Shown in pieces: positions 24,468 to 33,082 of a stretch of 64,000 nt of DNA. The position numbers and the translations under genes are program-made. Origin of the DNA: Prevotella bivia DSM 20514 (GTDB taxonomy: Bacteria; Bacteroidota; Bacteroidia; Bacteroidales; Bacteroidaceae); the NCBI RefSeq assembly GCF_000262545.1, contig NZ_JH660660.1:1644482-1708481 (forward strand), read 5' to 3'. Each line of letters opens with the position of its first letter. Position 1 is the stretch's first letter. A model generated the notes under the pieces. The model was not told where the DNA came from. It saw nothing but the letters and a program-made list of their open reading frames with translations, and made no database searches.

Positions 24468-24623
24468 AACGTTTTCGTTAAGCCAAATGAGCAGAACCGA
24501 GCTTGCTCGAGTTATGCCATGGCGAGAAAACGAAGGATGAAATCCAACGTTTTCGTTAAGCCAAATGAGCAGAACCGAGCTTGCTCGAGTTATGCCATGG
24601 CGAGAAAACGAAGGATGAAATCC
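24468..24623 (+). repeat. Two tandem copies of the 78-bp repeat
   Basis: Units at 24468-24545 and 24546-24623 are identical or nearly so. Each begins AACGTTTTCGTTAAGCC, has the core CCGAGCTTGCTCGAG and ends GGATGAAATCC. Because 78 is a multiple of three, open frames run through the array, but these are not genes. Single copies lie at 23108-23185 and 27873-27950. Confidence 0.9.
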
Positions 24624-24767
24624 AAACATTTTTAACCGCTCCCTGCACTGCTGCAGCAGGGTAGGGGGCAGCGCAACTAACATTTTTATTTTTTTCTTTA
24701 ATTTTTAAAAGCTAGTCCTCGCGAAAGACTGGAGCATCGTGTTCCAGAGAGGCAATTATTTAACACT
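24624..24767. other. Leader region of HU-like gene
   Basis: The region contains CTGCACTGCTGCAGCAG near 24641, a T-rich run and a short hairpin CTGGA...TCCAG (near 24729-24746) close to the HU-like start. It may form a structured 5' leader. No promoter consensus is obvious. Confidence 0.3.
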
Positions 24768-25241
24768 ATGATTAACTTTAAGATGTATCAAGACAACCGT
24801 AAGAACAGTAAGAAGAAGGGCTATTGGTACGCTCGCGTTTGTAATCAAGGCATAGCCGATATTAAGTATTTGGCAGGTCGCATTAGCAACACTTGCACCG
24901 TAACCGAGAGCGATATTTTGGCAGTGATCAGTGCGTTGGTAACCGAGATGGGCTATGCGCTGAAAGACGGTAAGCGTGTGGTGTTGAGCGGTTTGGGATC
25001 GTTTAAGGCTGGTTTCCGCTCAAAGGGTGTGGAAAAGTTGAAGGATTTCAACCCTGTGGCCCACATCTACAATCCTCACATCAACTTCTTGCCACAAACA
25101 GCACGCGGTGATGGCAAGAACCGTTATAAGACGATGCTCTTAGGGTGGAGGGTGTCAGAGCTTACCGATTACCAGTCGGGTAATAAGGAGGGAGGAGCTA
25201 CTAAGCCTTCTACTGGTGGTGGCACCGATCCACAGGTGTAA
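24768..25241 (+). CDS. HU-like DNA-binding protein (HU-HIG type)
   Basis: The 157-residue protein matches the histone-like HU-HIG family of Bacteroidales. It has a basic N-terminus (KNSKKKGYWYARV), an HU-type helical part (SDILAVISALVTEMGYALKDGKRV) and a beta region (VVLSGLGSFKAGFRSKGVE), followed by a flexible Gly/Thr tail. It should bind and bend DNA. In this cassette context it lies upstream of smalltalk and downstream of the M15 peptidase. A terminator follows at 25304. Confidence 0.85.
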   Translation: MINFKMYQDNRKNSKKKGYWYARVCNQGIADIKYLAGRISNTCTVTESDILAVISALVTEMGYALKDGKRVVLSGLGSFKAGFRSKGVEKLKDFNPVAHIYNPHINFLPQTARGDGKNRYKTMLLGWRVSELTDYQSGNKEGGATKPSTGGGTDPQV

Positions 25242-25303
25242 GCTAGGCACACAACAAAAAAAAGATCTTCTCGGCTAGCGATGTCAGTAAGACTGTGCTG
25301 GCA

Positions 25304-25319
25304 GGGAAGATCCCTTTTT
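25304..25319 (+). terminator. Terminator after HU-like gene
   Basis: GGGA-AGA-TCCC followed by TTTTT forms a compact rho-independent terminator, 62 bp past the stop codon. A longer pairing (GATCTTC with GAAGATC, 25264-25312) is possible around it. Confidence 0.6.
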
Positions 25320-25378
25320 AACCTCCGATCGGTCATCAGACCGCAAATATCGAAGAACGCTAATGACCAGTCTGGGTT
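25320..25378. ncRNA. Possible structured RNA element
   Basis: AACC (25320) can pair with GGTT (25375), GGTCAT (25331) with ATGACC (25363), and CAGAC (25337) with GTCTG (25370). The last two pairings cross, which would make a pseudoknot. A simpler CGGTC-ATCA-GACCG hairpin competes. The element lies between the HU-like terminator and smalltalk. It is suggestive only; no known RNA family is recognised. Confidence 0.25.
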
Positions 25379-25489
25379 AAAAGCGACAAATTAAGGACTT
25401 TTGGTTTAGCCGCTTAATGGTGATTATTTATTTTTTTCTGTTAGAGATACTTATTTTTTTAACCTTTTAATATTATATATATATCAACT

Positions 25490-25582
25490 ATGAAAAAAGA
25501 AACTTGGAAAACAATTTTGCAAATCGCTATCTCTATTCTCACAGCCTTAGCCACAACGCTGGGAATAGCATCGTGTAGGTAG
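25490..25582 (+). CDS. Smalltalk protein
   Basis: This 30-residue frame (ATG at 25490, stop TAG at 25580) begins MKKETWKTILQIAISILTAL and ends IASCR, the typical pattern of the smalltalk family of Bacteroidales: one hydrophobic segment followed by a terminal Cys-Arg. Its function is unknown. It is regularly found next to HU-HIG and peptidase genes, as here. It is too short for ordinary gene finders. Confidence 0.8.
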   Translation: MKKETWKTILQIAISILTALATTLGIASCR

Positions 25583-25840
<258 letters not shown>

Positions 25841-25890
25841 ATTGGCACATCTTTTGTTTATATCTTTCAAGATACAAATATTAAACAAAG

Positions 25891-26388
25891 ATGAAACTAT
25901 CTGCAATACTAATCGCGTTGCCCCTTGTCATAGGCACAGCCTCATGCAAGCAGCAACCCAAGCAATCGGCAGAGAAGGTTGCTAGCACAGAGACAAAAAC
26001 AAGTAATAACAACAATTCAGGAAAGGAAAAAAAGATGGAAGTACAGGAAATGACAGCTCAGATGTTTAAAGAAAAGGTGATGAACTACGAGAAGAACCCT
26101 AACACATGGGTATTCGAAGGTGATAAACCCGTACTCATCGACTTCTATGCCACATGGTGCGGACCTTGCAAAGCTACAGCACCTATCGTAGAAGAACTTG
26201 CTAATGAATATGCTGGCAAACTAGATGTATATAAGGTAGATGTAGATAAGCAGGAGGAGCTAGCAGCACTCTTCGGTATCCGCTCTATCCCTACTTTCCT
26301 CTTCGTACCAAAGAATGGTAAACCTACTCTTCAGTCGGGTGCGATGAGCAAGCCACAGTTCGAGGAAATCTTAAAGACCAACATCTAG
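25891..26388 (+). CDS. Thioredoxin-fold lipoprotein
   Basis: The 165-residue protein has a lipoprotein signal (VIGTASCKQ, Cys about residue 19), an Asn/Lys-rich linker (about 20-50) and a thioredoxin domain with the classical active site WCGPCK and the cis-Pro segment IRSIPTFLF. It should be anchored in the periplasm or at the cell surface and reduce or isomerise disulfides in exported proteins. It converges with the lysozyme gene, with 4 nt between the two 3' ends. Confidence 0.9.
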   Translation: MKLSAILIALPLVIGTASCKQQPKQSAEKVASTETKTSNNNNSGKEKKMEVQEMTAQMFKEKVMNYEKNPNTWVFEGDKPVLIDFYATWCGPCKATAPIVEELANEYAGKLDVYKVDVDKQEELAALFGIRSIPTFLFVPKNGKPTLQSGAMSKPQFEEILKTNI

Positions 26389-26392
26389 ATAA

Positions 26393-27175
26393 CTACCACG
26401 CCAAGTCGTCTAGCGTTACGCCTTTTCGGAGATGATTGATGTCAGTCCAGTTCCAAATACCATGCACGCGAGCATGCTTCGACGACTGCCAAATGTCATA
26501 ATGGGTATCGAGCATAGACGGTTCGAGCGAATAGTTGGCAATGAAGAGGCGATAGTGGTTGAACTCAGGATATAAATAGAGATGATAATATGCCTCATTG
26601 GTGTAAATCATCGGCGATTTTCCTAATCGTTCCTTTATCAAGCGGATAAACTTGGCAAGATTTTTCTGAATGATAGGTCGATCCCATCCCTCAGTGCCAT
26701 CCTTTTCGATGTCGACAACAGGTAAGAGATCTTGGTCGTCAGGAGTGATGGTGCCGAGGAAGTTGTCTACCTGCCGTTCCATCGATGTGCGGCGCGTGAG
26801 AAAATGATACGATCCCACCTTAAATCCTCGTTTTCGTGCTTCGCGCACATTCTCTTTATAAAACGGATCTACGATATTGCTACCTTCGGTGGCTTTGATA
26901 TAAACAAATTTCAGACTCGTATTGTTTTCCACCTCGTCCCAATGTATTTTGCCTTGATGGCGCGATATGTCGATGCCGTCAAAACCTTCGGCATAATCGC
27001 CCTCTGTAAGATCTCTGAAGGGCCACTCCTTGCTCACGGTGTCTGTGCTACGATGTCGCCAAGGCTTGAGATCTATCAGCAGGATTGTTCCCAACACCAC
27101 TATCCAAAACCCGATAATGGTAATGATGCGCCATACGTTTTTGCTACCTTTTGCTGGCTTCGATTTTCTTTTCAT
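26393..27175 (-). CDS. GH25 lysozyme (membrane-anchored)
   Basis: The 260-residue protein has one N-terminal membrane segment (about residues 14-33) and a GH25 muramidase domain. Diagnostic blocks are DGIDISRHQGKIHW (catalytic-site Asp), FVYIKATEG, GFKVGSYHF and PVVDIEKDG (Glu). GH25 enzymes cut the beta-1,4 bond of peptidoglycan glycan strands. The 5' end overlaps the upstream small gene by 32 nt, so both belong to one transcript. A role in cell-wall remodelling or competitor lysis is plausible. Confidence 0.9.
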   Translation of the reverse strand: MKRKSKPAKGSKNVWRIITIIGFWIVVLGTILLIDLKPWRHRSTDTVSKEWPFRDLTEGDYAEGFDGIDISRHQGKIHWDEVENNTSLKFVYIKATEGSNIVDPFYKENVREARKRGFKVGSYHFLTRRTSMERQVDNFLGTITPDDQDLLPVVDIEKDGTEGWDRPIIQKNLAKFIRLIKERLGKSPMIYTNEAYYHLYLYPEFNHYRLFIANYSLEPSMLDTHYDIWQSSKHARVHGIWNWTDINHLRKGVTLDDLAW

Positions 27176-27521
27176 TCTCCCACTCCTTCAGTTGTTCTCG
27201 CCAGTCGATTGCCTCACCGCTCTCAATGGCTGCTTGTTCGCGGAGCTGCTCATCGCGCGCTTTGTCGCGTGCTCGCTTCTCTTTCATTGCTGCGATAGTG
27301 GCATCGTCGAGGATCTCGATGGCACCACGCTCAATGGCTTTAGAGAGTTCTTGTTCGCCGAAAGCCTTCCCAGGTTCGTTGAAATCGGAGATATTAAATT
27401 CAAACGTTGTGCGGAGATCGTGGCGGATGCGTTTCTGTTTGGCACGATTGGCAGCATTTTTCAATCGTAGAAGTTTACCAATTTTTATTATTTCGTCATT
27501 CGAAAATTTGTTTCTTCCCAT
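27144..27521 (-). CDS. Small conserved protein of unknown function
   Basis: The frame opens at 27581, but the ATG at 27521 (MGRNKFSNDEIIKIGKLLRL) is the likely start, giving 125 residues. The protein is strongly charged, with helical, possibly coiled-coil C-terminal segments (AAMKEKRARDKARDEQLREQ). No domain is recognised. It overlaps the lysozyme gene by 32 nt, which suggests cotranscription rather than a shared function. Confidence 0.7.
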   Translation of the reverse strand: MGRNKFSNDEIIKIGKLLRLKNAANRAKQKRIRHDLRTTFEFNISDFNEPGKAFGEQELSKAIERGAIEILDDATIAAMKEKRARDKARDEQLREQAAIESGEAIDWREQLKEWENEKKIEASKR

Positions 27522-28124
27522 ATTGCTGATATTTCCTGCAAAGTTACGAATAATAGATAAGATATGGCATAGCTTACACAAGCTTCATTATTTAATTTCT
27601 GTTTAATGCCCTTTTATAAATATGCGCATTTGCTTTATACTGTGCAATAATGAATGATTGTTGGCGCAAACAGTAGTTTTATAAACTGTCAAAGAAAGCG
27701 GATAATTTATAATACAAACTAGTGTTTGCGTAAAAAATAACGTTTAACAGTAAGTTTTTATGAAAATTCTTTGCGTAGATTAAAAAAATATATAAATTTG
27801 CAAACGTAAGTAATGGAAGCATAATTTGCATAACTGTGTAAACCTTACGCTCTAAAAAGTGAATATAACGTTGGATTTCATCCTTCATTTTCTCGCCATG
27901 GCACAACTCGAGCAAGCTCGGTTCTGCTCATTTGGCTTAACGAAAACGTTCTGAATGAAGTTACAATCATTACCTAAAGCGCAACCATGACGGACGCCTT
28001 TTACAAAATAAGGATAGCTTTGTTAGCGGTGGTATAACCATCATTATCAGCAAGCTTTTTTAGGACAAGATACAAACAATACTATATATAATATCATAAA
28101 TTACTGTTTATTAAAAAAGATCCT
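27522..28124. other. Intergenic region with 78-bp repeat copy
   Basis: No gene is seen between the small protein and the next susC. The 78-bp dispersed repeat occupies 27873-27950. TAGCTTTG at 28015-28022 fits the -7 consensus for the downstream susC but has no -33 partner. The last 80 bp before the start codon are AT-rich. Confidence 0.5.
27873..27950 (-). repeat. 78-bp dispersed repeat, single copy
   Basis: It has the same unit as at 24468-24623, in inverse orientation, with small changes (CATTTTCTC for CGTTTTCTC). It runs from GGATTTCATCC to GAAAACGTT and lies about 170 bp upstream of a susC start codon. Confidence 0.85.
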
Positions 28125-31100
28125 ATGGAGAAAAGACTATCTTTACTATTGGTCTCATTGTTCCTTTTTATAGGAACGGCACTAGCCCAGACCAAGATTA
28201 CAGGTACAGTGCTTTCACAAGATGACGGACTGCCAGTTATTGGTGCTTCTGTCATAGTGCAAGGTACGAAAACAGGTACACAAACCGACATTGATGGTAA
28301 GTTTACCCTTGATGTCCCAGCTGGTAAAAAGCTTATCATTAGCTATATTGGTATGCAGTCGCAGACGGTTATGGCTAAAGACGGTATGCAAGTGAAACTT
28401 ATTGGCGATCAGACTAACCTACAAGAAGTGGTTGTAACAGGTTTGCAGAAGATGGACAAGCGCCTCTTCACTGGTGCAACGACAAAAATTTCTGGTGAAA
28501 AATCTAAACTCGATGGTGTCGCTGACGTTAGCCGTTCGCTCGAAGGACGTGTGGCTGGTGTGAGTGTTCAGAACGTTTCGGGTACTTTCGGTACAGCACC
28601 TAAGATCCGTGTGCGTGGTGCTACCTCTATCTATGGTAGTTCTAAGCCTTTGTGGGTTGTAGACGGTGTGATTATGGAAGACGTTACCGAAGTAGATGCC
28701 GATCGTTTGTCGTCTGGTGATGCAGCTACCTTGATCTCTTCTGCTATCGCAGGTTTGAATGCCGACGACATTGAGAGTTTCCAAGTATTGAAGGACGGTT
28801 CGGCTACCTCTATCTATGGTGCGCGTGCTATGGGTGGTGTGATCGTTGTAACGACCAAGAAGGGTAAGGCAGGTACTACTCGTGTAAACTATACGGGCGA
28901 GTTTACCATGCGTCTTCGTCCTAGCTATAGCAACTTCAACATTATGAACTCTCAGGAGCAGATGTCTGTATATCGCGAAATGGAGAAAGCTGGTCTTTTC
29001 AGCTTTAGCCGCACTTTCCGTGCTTCTTCAAGCGGTATCTATGGTAAGATGTATCAGCTTATGAACACTTACGACCCTGCTACAGGTGGCTTTAAGCTTG
29101 CTAACACCCTAGAGGCACAAGCAGCATATCTTAGCACTGCTGAATATCGTAACACCAACTGGTTTAAGGAGTTGTTCAGCACAGCTATCTCGGCTAACCA
29201 CTCTGTAAGCCTTTCTACTGGTAACGACAAGGCACAGCTATATACCTCTTTTAGCTTTATGGACGATCCGGGCTGGACAGAGGCTTCTAAGGTAAAGCGT
29301 TACACCGCAAGTGTAAATGGTTTGGTAAACCTTTCTAAGAAAGTATCTTTAAACTTGATTTCTAATGCCGCTTATCGTAAGCAGAGAGCTCCGGGTACAA
29401 CCAGTCAAAGTGTGGATGCTGTTACGGGTACGGTAAGTCGCGACTTCGATATTAACCCTTATTCATACGCTATAAATAGCTCTCGCACGTTGGATCCTAA
29501 CGAGTATTACACACGTAATTTCTCACCTTTCAACATTCACAACGAGCTTTCTAACAACTTTATCGACTTTGATGTTATCGACCTCAAGCTTCAGGCAGAG
29601 TTGAAATATAAGCCAGTGCGCACAGTAGAGATGTCGCTTCTTGGTGCTTACAAGGTTTCTTCTACCACACAGGCGTCTCAGATCCGTGAAAACTCTAACA
29701 TGGCAATGGCTTTCCGTGCTATGGACGATGCTACGATCCGCGACCGCAACCCTTGGTTGTACACTGATCCTGACAAACCTAATACCTTGCCAATGTCTGT
29801 ACTTCCTGAAGGCGGTTTCTATCGTGAAACGAAGTATAAGATGAACTCTTGGGACGTTCGTGCTACTGTTAGCTACAACGATGTTTTCAACGATCAGCAC
29901 ATCTTAAACCTCTTCGGTGGTATGGAAATCAACAATACCAACCGTACACGTAGCTACTTCAATGGTGTTGGTATGCAATATGATATGGGCTTCTTAGGCG
30001 CATATAATTATAACTATTTTAAGCAGGCTTCTGAGCAAAATGATGTTTACTATTATCTAAGTAATGGTTACAATCGTGAAGCATCATTCTTCGGTACAGC
30101 TACTTACTCTTGGAAGGGTCGTTACACCATTAACGGTACGATGCGTTACGAGGGTAGCAACCGCTTGGGTAAGGCTACATCAGCACGTTGGTTGCCTACA
30201 TGGAACGTTTCTGGTGCATGGAACGCACACGAAGAACCTTGGTTCCAAAAAACATTTAAGGAGGCACTTACACACGCTACTTTGAAGGCTTCTTACTCGC
30301 TAACAGGTGATAAGCCTGCTGTTACCAATGCAAATGTAATTATTCAGAGTATGAACCCATGGCGTCCATTCGCTAATGATAAGGAGTCGGCTTTGGAAGT
30401 TTGGGACTTTGCTAACCCTAACCTTACTTATGAGAAGAAGCATGAGTTTAACATAGGTCTTGATCTTGGTTTCTTAAAAAACCGTTTGAACGTTACCTTC
30501 GATATGTATTGGCGTAACAACTACGACTTGATAGGTCCAAAGATTACAAACGGTACATCTGGTACAATCACTAGGTATATGAACATTGCTTCAATGAAGT
30601 CGAATGGTGAGGAACTTTCTATCTCTTCTAAGAACATTGTAGGCAAAAACTTCAAGTGGAATACCGACTTTGTGTTCTCTCACGTAAAGACAAAAGTAAC
30701 CGATCTTGATAGCCGTGCCAACATTATGAAGATGATTTCTGGCTCTGGTTTCACAATGGCAGGTTACCCTTACCGCTCACTCTTCTCTATGGACTTCCAA
30801 GGCTTGAACAAGCAAGGTTTGCCTATGTTTATCAATGAGAATGGCGAAAAAACGGTTGGCGATATTAACTTCCAGTCGACTGATGTTTCTCACCTAGTAT
30901 ATGAAGGTCCTATCGACCCAACCATCACTGGTTCGCTCGGTAATACTTTCTCTTGGAAGAACTGGCACTTAAACATCTTTGCTACCTACGCCTTTGGTAA
31001 CAAGGTGCGTCTCGATCCTTCATTCTCTTCTTACTACTCTGACCTAGACGCTATGCCTAAGGAGTTTAAGAACCGATGGACAGAGGCTGGCGACGAGGCT

Positions 31101-31433
31101 TACACTACTATTCCTGCTATTGCCGATTTACGCTCAATGCAGAACAATGCCCGTCTAGGTTATGCTTACAATGCTTATAACCTATCTACAGCACGTGTAG
31201 CAAAGGGCGACTTCATTCGTATGAAAGAAATTTCTTTGTCTTACGATTTCCCACGTGCATGGACAAAGGCGTTGATGTTAAATACTGCAAGTTTGAAGCT
31301 TCAGGCTACTAACTTATTCTTGATCTATTCAGACGCTAAGTTGAACGGACAAGATCCTGAATTCTTTAATGTAGGTGGTGTGGCTGTGCCTATGGCTCGT
31401 CAGTTTACCCTTACAGTACGCCTTGGATTATAA
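28125..31433 (+). CDS. SusC/RagA-type TonB-dependent receptor
   Basis: The 1,102-residue protein has a signal peptide (residues 1-21), a regulatory-like domain (KITGTVLSQDDGLPVIGASV), the TonB-linked segment LQEVVVTGLQ, a plug with FQVLKDGSATSIYGARAMG and a complete barrel ending in FTLTVRLGL. It is the first gene of a plus-strand operon with SusD, a zinc-metallohydrolase lipoprotein and a DUF4302 lipoprotein. In that known grouping the substrate is unresolved and may be a peptide or glycopeptide rather than a plain polysaccharide. No hybrid two-component or anti-sigma regulator is nearby. Confidence 0.93.
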   Translation: MEKRLSLLLVSLFLFIGTALAQTKITGTVLSQDDGLPVIGASVIVQGTKTGTQTDIDGKFTLDVPAGKKLIISYIGMQSQTVMAKDGMQVKLIGDQTNLQEVVVTGLQKMDKRLFTGATTKISGEKSKLDGVADVSRSLEGRVAGVSVQNVSGTFGTAPKIRVRGATSIYGSSKPLWVVDGVIMEDVTEVDADRLSSGDAATLISSAIAGLNADDIESFQVLKDGSATSIYGARAMGGVIVVTTKKGKAGTTRVNYTGEFTMRLRPSYSNFNIMNSQEQMSVYREMEKAGLFSFSRTFRASSSGIYGKMYQLMNTYDPATGGFKLANTLEAQAAYLSTAEYRNTNWFKELFSTAISANHSVSLSTGNDKAQLYTSFSFMDDPGWTEASKVKRYTASVNGLVNLSKKVSLNLISNAAYRKQRAPGTTSQSVDAVTGTVSRDFDINPYSYAINSSRTLDPNEYYTRNFSPFNIHNELSNNFIDFDVIDLKLQAELKYKPVRTVEMSLLGAYKVSSTTQASQIRENSNMAMAFRAMDDATIRDRNPWLYTDPDKPNTLPMSVLPEGGFYRETKYKMNSWDVRATVSYNDVFNDQHILNLFGGMEINNTNRTRSYFNGVGMQYDMGFLGAYNYNYFKQASEQNDVYYYLSNGYNREASFFGTATYSWKGRYTINGTMRYEGSNRLGKATSARWLPTWNVSGAWNAHEEPWFQKTFKEALTHATLKASYSLTGDKPAVTNANVIIQSMNPWRPFANDKESALEVWDFANPNLTYEKKHEFNIGLDLGFLKNRLNVTFDMYWRNNYDLIGPKITNGTSGTITRYMNIASMKSNGEELSISSKNIVGKNFKWNTDFVFSHVKTKVTDLDSRANIMKMISGSGFTMAGYPYRSLFSMDFQGLNKQGLPMFINENGEKTVGDINFQSTDVSHLVYEGPIDPTITGSLGNTFSWKNWHLNIFATYAFGNKVRLDPSFSSYYSDLDAMPKEFKNRWTEAGDEAYTTIPAIADLRSMQNNARLGYAYNAYNLSTARVAKGDFIRMKEISLSYDFPRAWTKALMLNTASLKLQATNLFLIYSDAKLNGQDPEFFNVGGVAVPMARQFTLTVRLGL

Positions 31434-31454
31434 TCTTCCTAAAACTCATAAAGT

Positions 31455-33047
31455 ATGAAAATTAGAAAACTAACAACAATATGTTTGTTTGCATTAGGAA
31501 CAATGGCACTGACCACCTCATGCAACGACTACCTAGACACGCTTCCAGATGATCGTGCCGAGCTAAACAGTGTAGACAAGATAAAATCGGTGCTCACAAC
31601 AGGTATTAGCAATAAGTTGCCTAATATGTTGATGTATATGAGTTCTGACGATGTTACCGATAATGGTAAAGCATACGATTACATCCCTGCTATGCAGGAT
31701 ATGTATCTCTTTAAGGATGTCAACACTCGAGGCAATGATGATCCATATTTGGTATGGAATGGTACTTATTATTCAATAGGTGTTGCTAACCAAGCACTAG
31801 CAGCTCTCGACAAGCTAGGCGATAACGCAGAAACCAAGCCATTGCGCGCCGAGGCGTTATTAGAGCGTGCTTACGGTTTGTTCTCGCTATCGAACGCTTT
31901 CTGTATGGCATACGATGCTACTAAGGCGGATACTTACCTAGGGTTGCCTTATCCAAAGGTAGCCGATGAGGAAGTAGCTAGTCGAGGCTCTTTAAAGGAA
32001 TTGTATGCTAATATTGATGCCGATATAGAGGCTGCTCTCCCTCTGATTGATGACGGCTATTTAGCTGTGCCTAAATACCACTTCAATCGTAAGGCTGCCT
32101 ACGCTTTTGCTGCTCGCTTCAATCTCTATTATGGCAATTATGATAAGGCTATCAAGTATGCTACAGAAGCTATAGGAGTAAATCCAACGGCAAACTTACG
32201 CCAAATGGACAACTATAGGTTGCTAGCAGGTTTGAAGGATATTTGCAACAATTACATCAGCTCTAGCGAAAAGGCTAACCTTATGCTCCAAACAGCTTAC
32301 TCGTTTATGGGACGTATTCAATACTATGACCGTTATTCACACAGCGGGAAAATCGCAACGTACGAAACGTTTTGGGCAGTAGCTCCTTGGGTAGAAGGAA
32401 AGAATCCTAACTCTAATAAGACTTGTCTTTACGAAGCAAAACGCTTGTATGGTGGTGCTTATAACGTGAATCTGCCTAAGATGCAGGAACTATTTGAAGT
32501 TACCGATAAGATTAACCAAACAGGTTTCCCACATATTGTAAACGTAGCTTTCTCTACCGACGAGACTTTGTTGGTACGTGCAGAGGCTGAAATCTTGAAA
32601 AAGGATTATGCTGCTGCTGTTCGCGATATGAACTATTGGATAGGCGCACACTGTGCTGTTTCTAATAAAGTGTTCGGAGGAGACGGAACGGCTAAGCGTC
32701 CTACTTTGACAGAGCAGGGTATCGTCGACTATATGAAGCAGCTTACCGAGGCGGTTGTTACACCGAAAACTGATCGTGAGCGTAGCATTAAGAAGGTGCT
32801 TCATCCACAAGGTTTCACCGTAGAAGCAGGTAAGCAAACAAGCTTCATACAGTTGCTTTTGCACATGCGTCGTATCGAAACTTGGAAGACAGGTTTGCGC
32901 TTTATGGACTTGAAGCGTTACGGTATTGAATATACTCACTTCTGTGATGGCGAAGATCCTATCGTCTTTAAGGCAGGTGATAAGCGTGGTGCGCTTCAGC
33001 TTCCTGAAGATGTATTGAAGGCTGGGTTAGAGGCTAACCCTAGATAA
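31455..33047 (+). CDS. SusD/RagB-family lipoprotein
   Basis: The 530-residue protein has a lipoprotein signal (LTTSCNDYLDTLP, Cys about residue 23) and SusD-type helical repeats (ALLERAYGLFSLSNAF and KAAYAFAARFNLYYGNYDKA, TPR-like). It starts 21 nt after susC. The C-terminus (GLRFMDLKRYGIEYTH) matches the usual SusD ending. As the lid of the SusC channel it should bind the substrate at the surface. Confidence 0.9.
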   Translation: MKIRKLTTICLFALGTMALTTSCNDYLDTLPDDRAELNSVDKIKSVLTTGISNKLPNMLMYMSSDDVTDNGKAYDYIPAMQDMYLFKDVNTRGNDDPYLVWNGTYYSIGVANQALAALDKLGDNAETKPLRAEALLERAYGLFSLSNAFCMAYDATKADTYLGLPYPKVADEEVASRGSLKELYANIDADIEAALPLIDDGYLAVPKYHFNRKAAYAFAARFNLYYGNYDKAIKYATEAIGVNPTANLRQMDNYRLLAGLKDICNNYISSSEKANLMLQTAYSFMGRIQYYDRYSHSGKIATYETFWAVAPWVEGKNPNSNKTCLYEAKRLYGGAYNVNLPKMQELFEVTDKINQTGFPHIVNVAFSTDETLLVRAEAEILKKDYAAAVRDMNYWIGAHCAVSNKVFGGDGTAKRPTLTEQGIVDYMKQLTEAVVTPKTDRERSIKKVLHPQGFTVEAGKQTSFIQLLLHMRRIETWKTGLRFMDLKRYGIEYTHFCDGEDPIVFKAGDKRGALQLPEDVLKAGLEANPR

Positions 33048-33082
33048 GACCAATTACTCACCTAATTTAAAGTAAGAAAAAT

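Noticed and set aside
22913..24683. Open frames of 91 codons at 22913-23188 and 24408-24683
   Set aside because: They arise because the 78-bp repeat is a multiple of three and open in that frame; the peptides repeat the unit and have no other support.
27679..27915. 78-codon minus-strand frame upstream of susC
   Set aside because: It overlaps the 78-bp repeat and is otherwise AT-rich with a low-complexity product.
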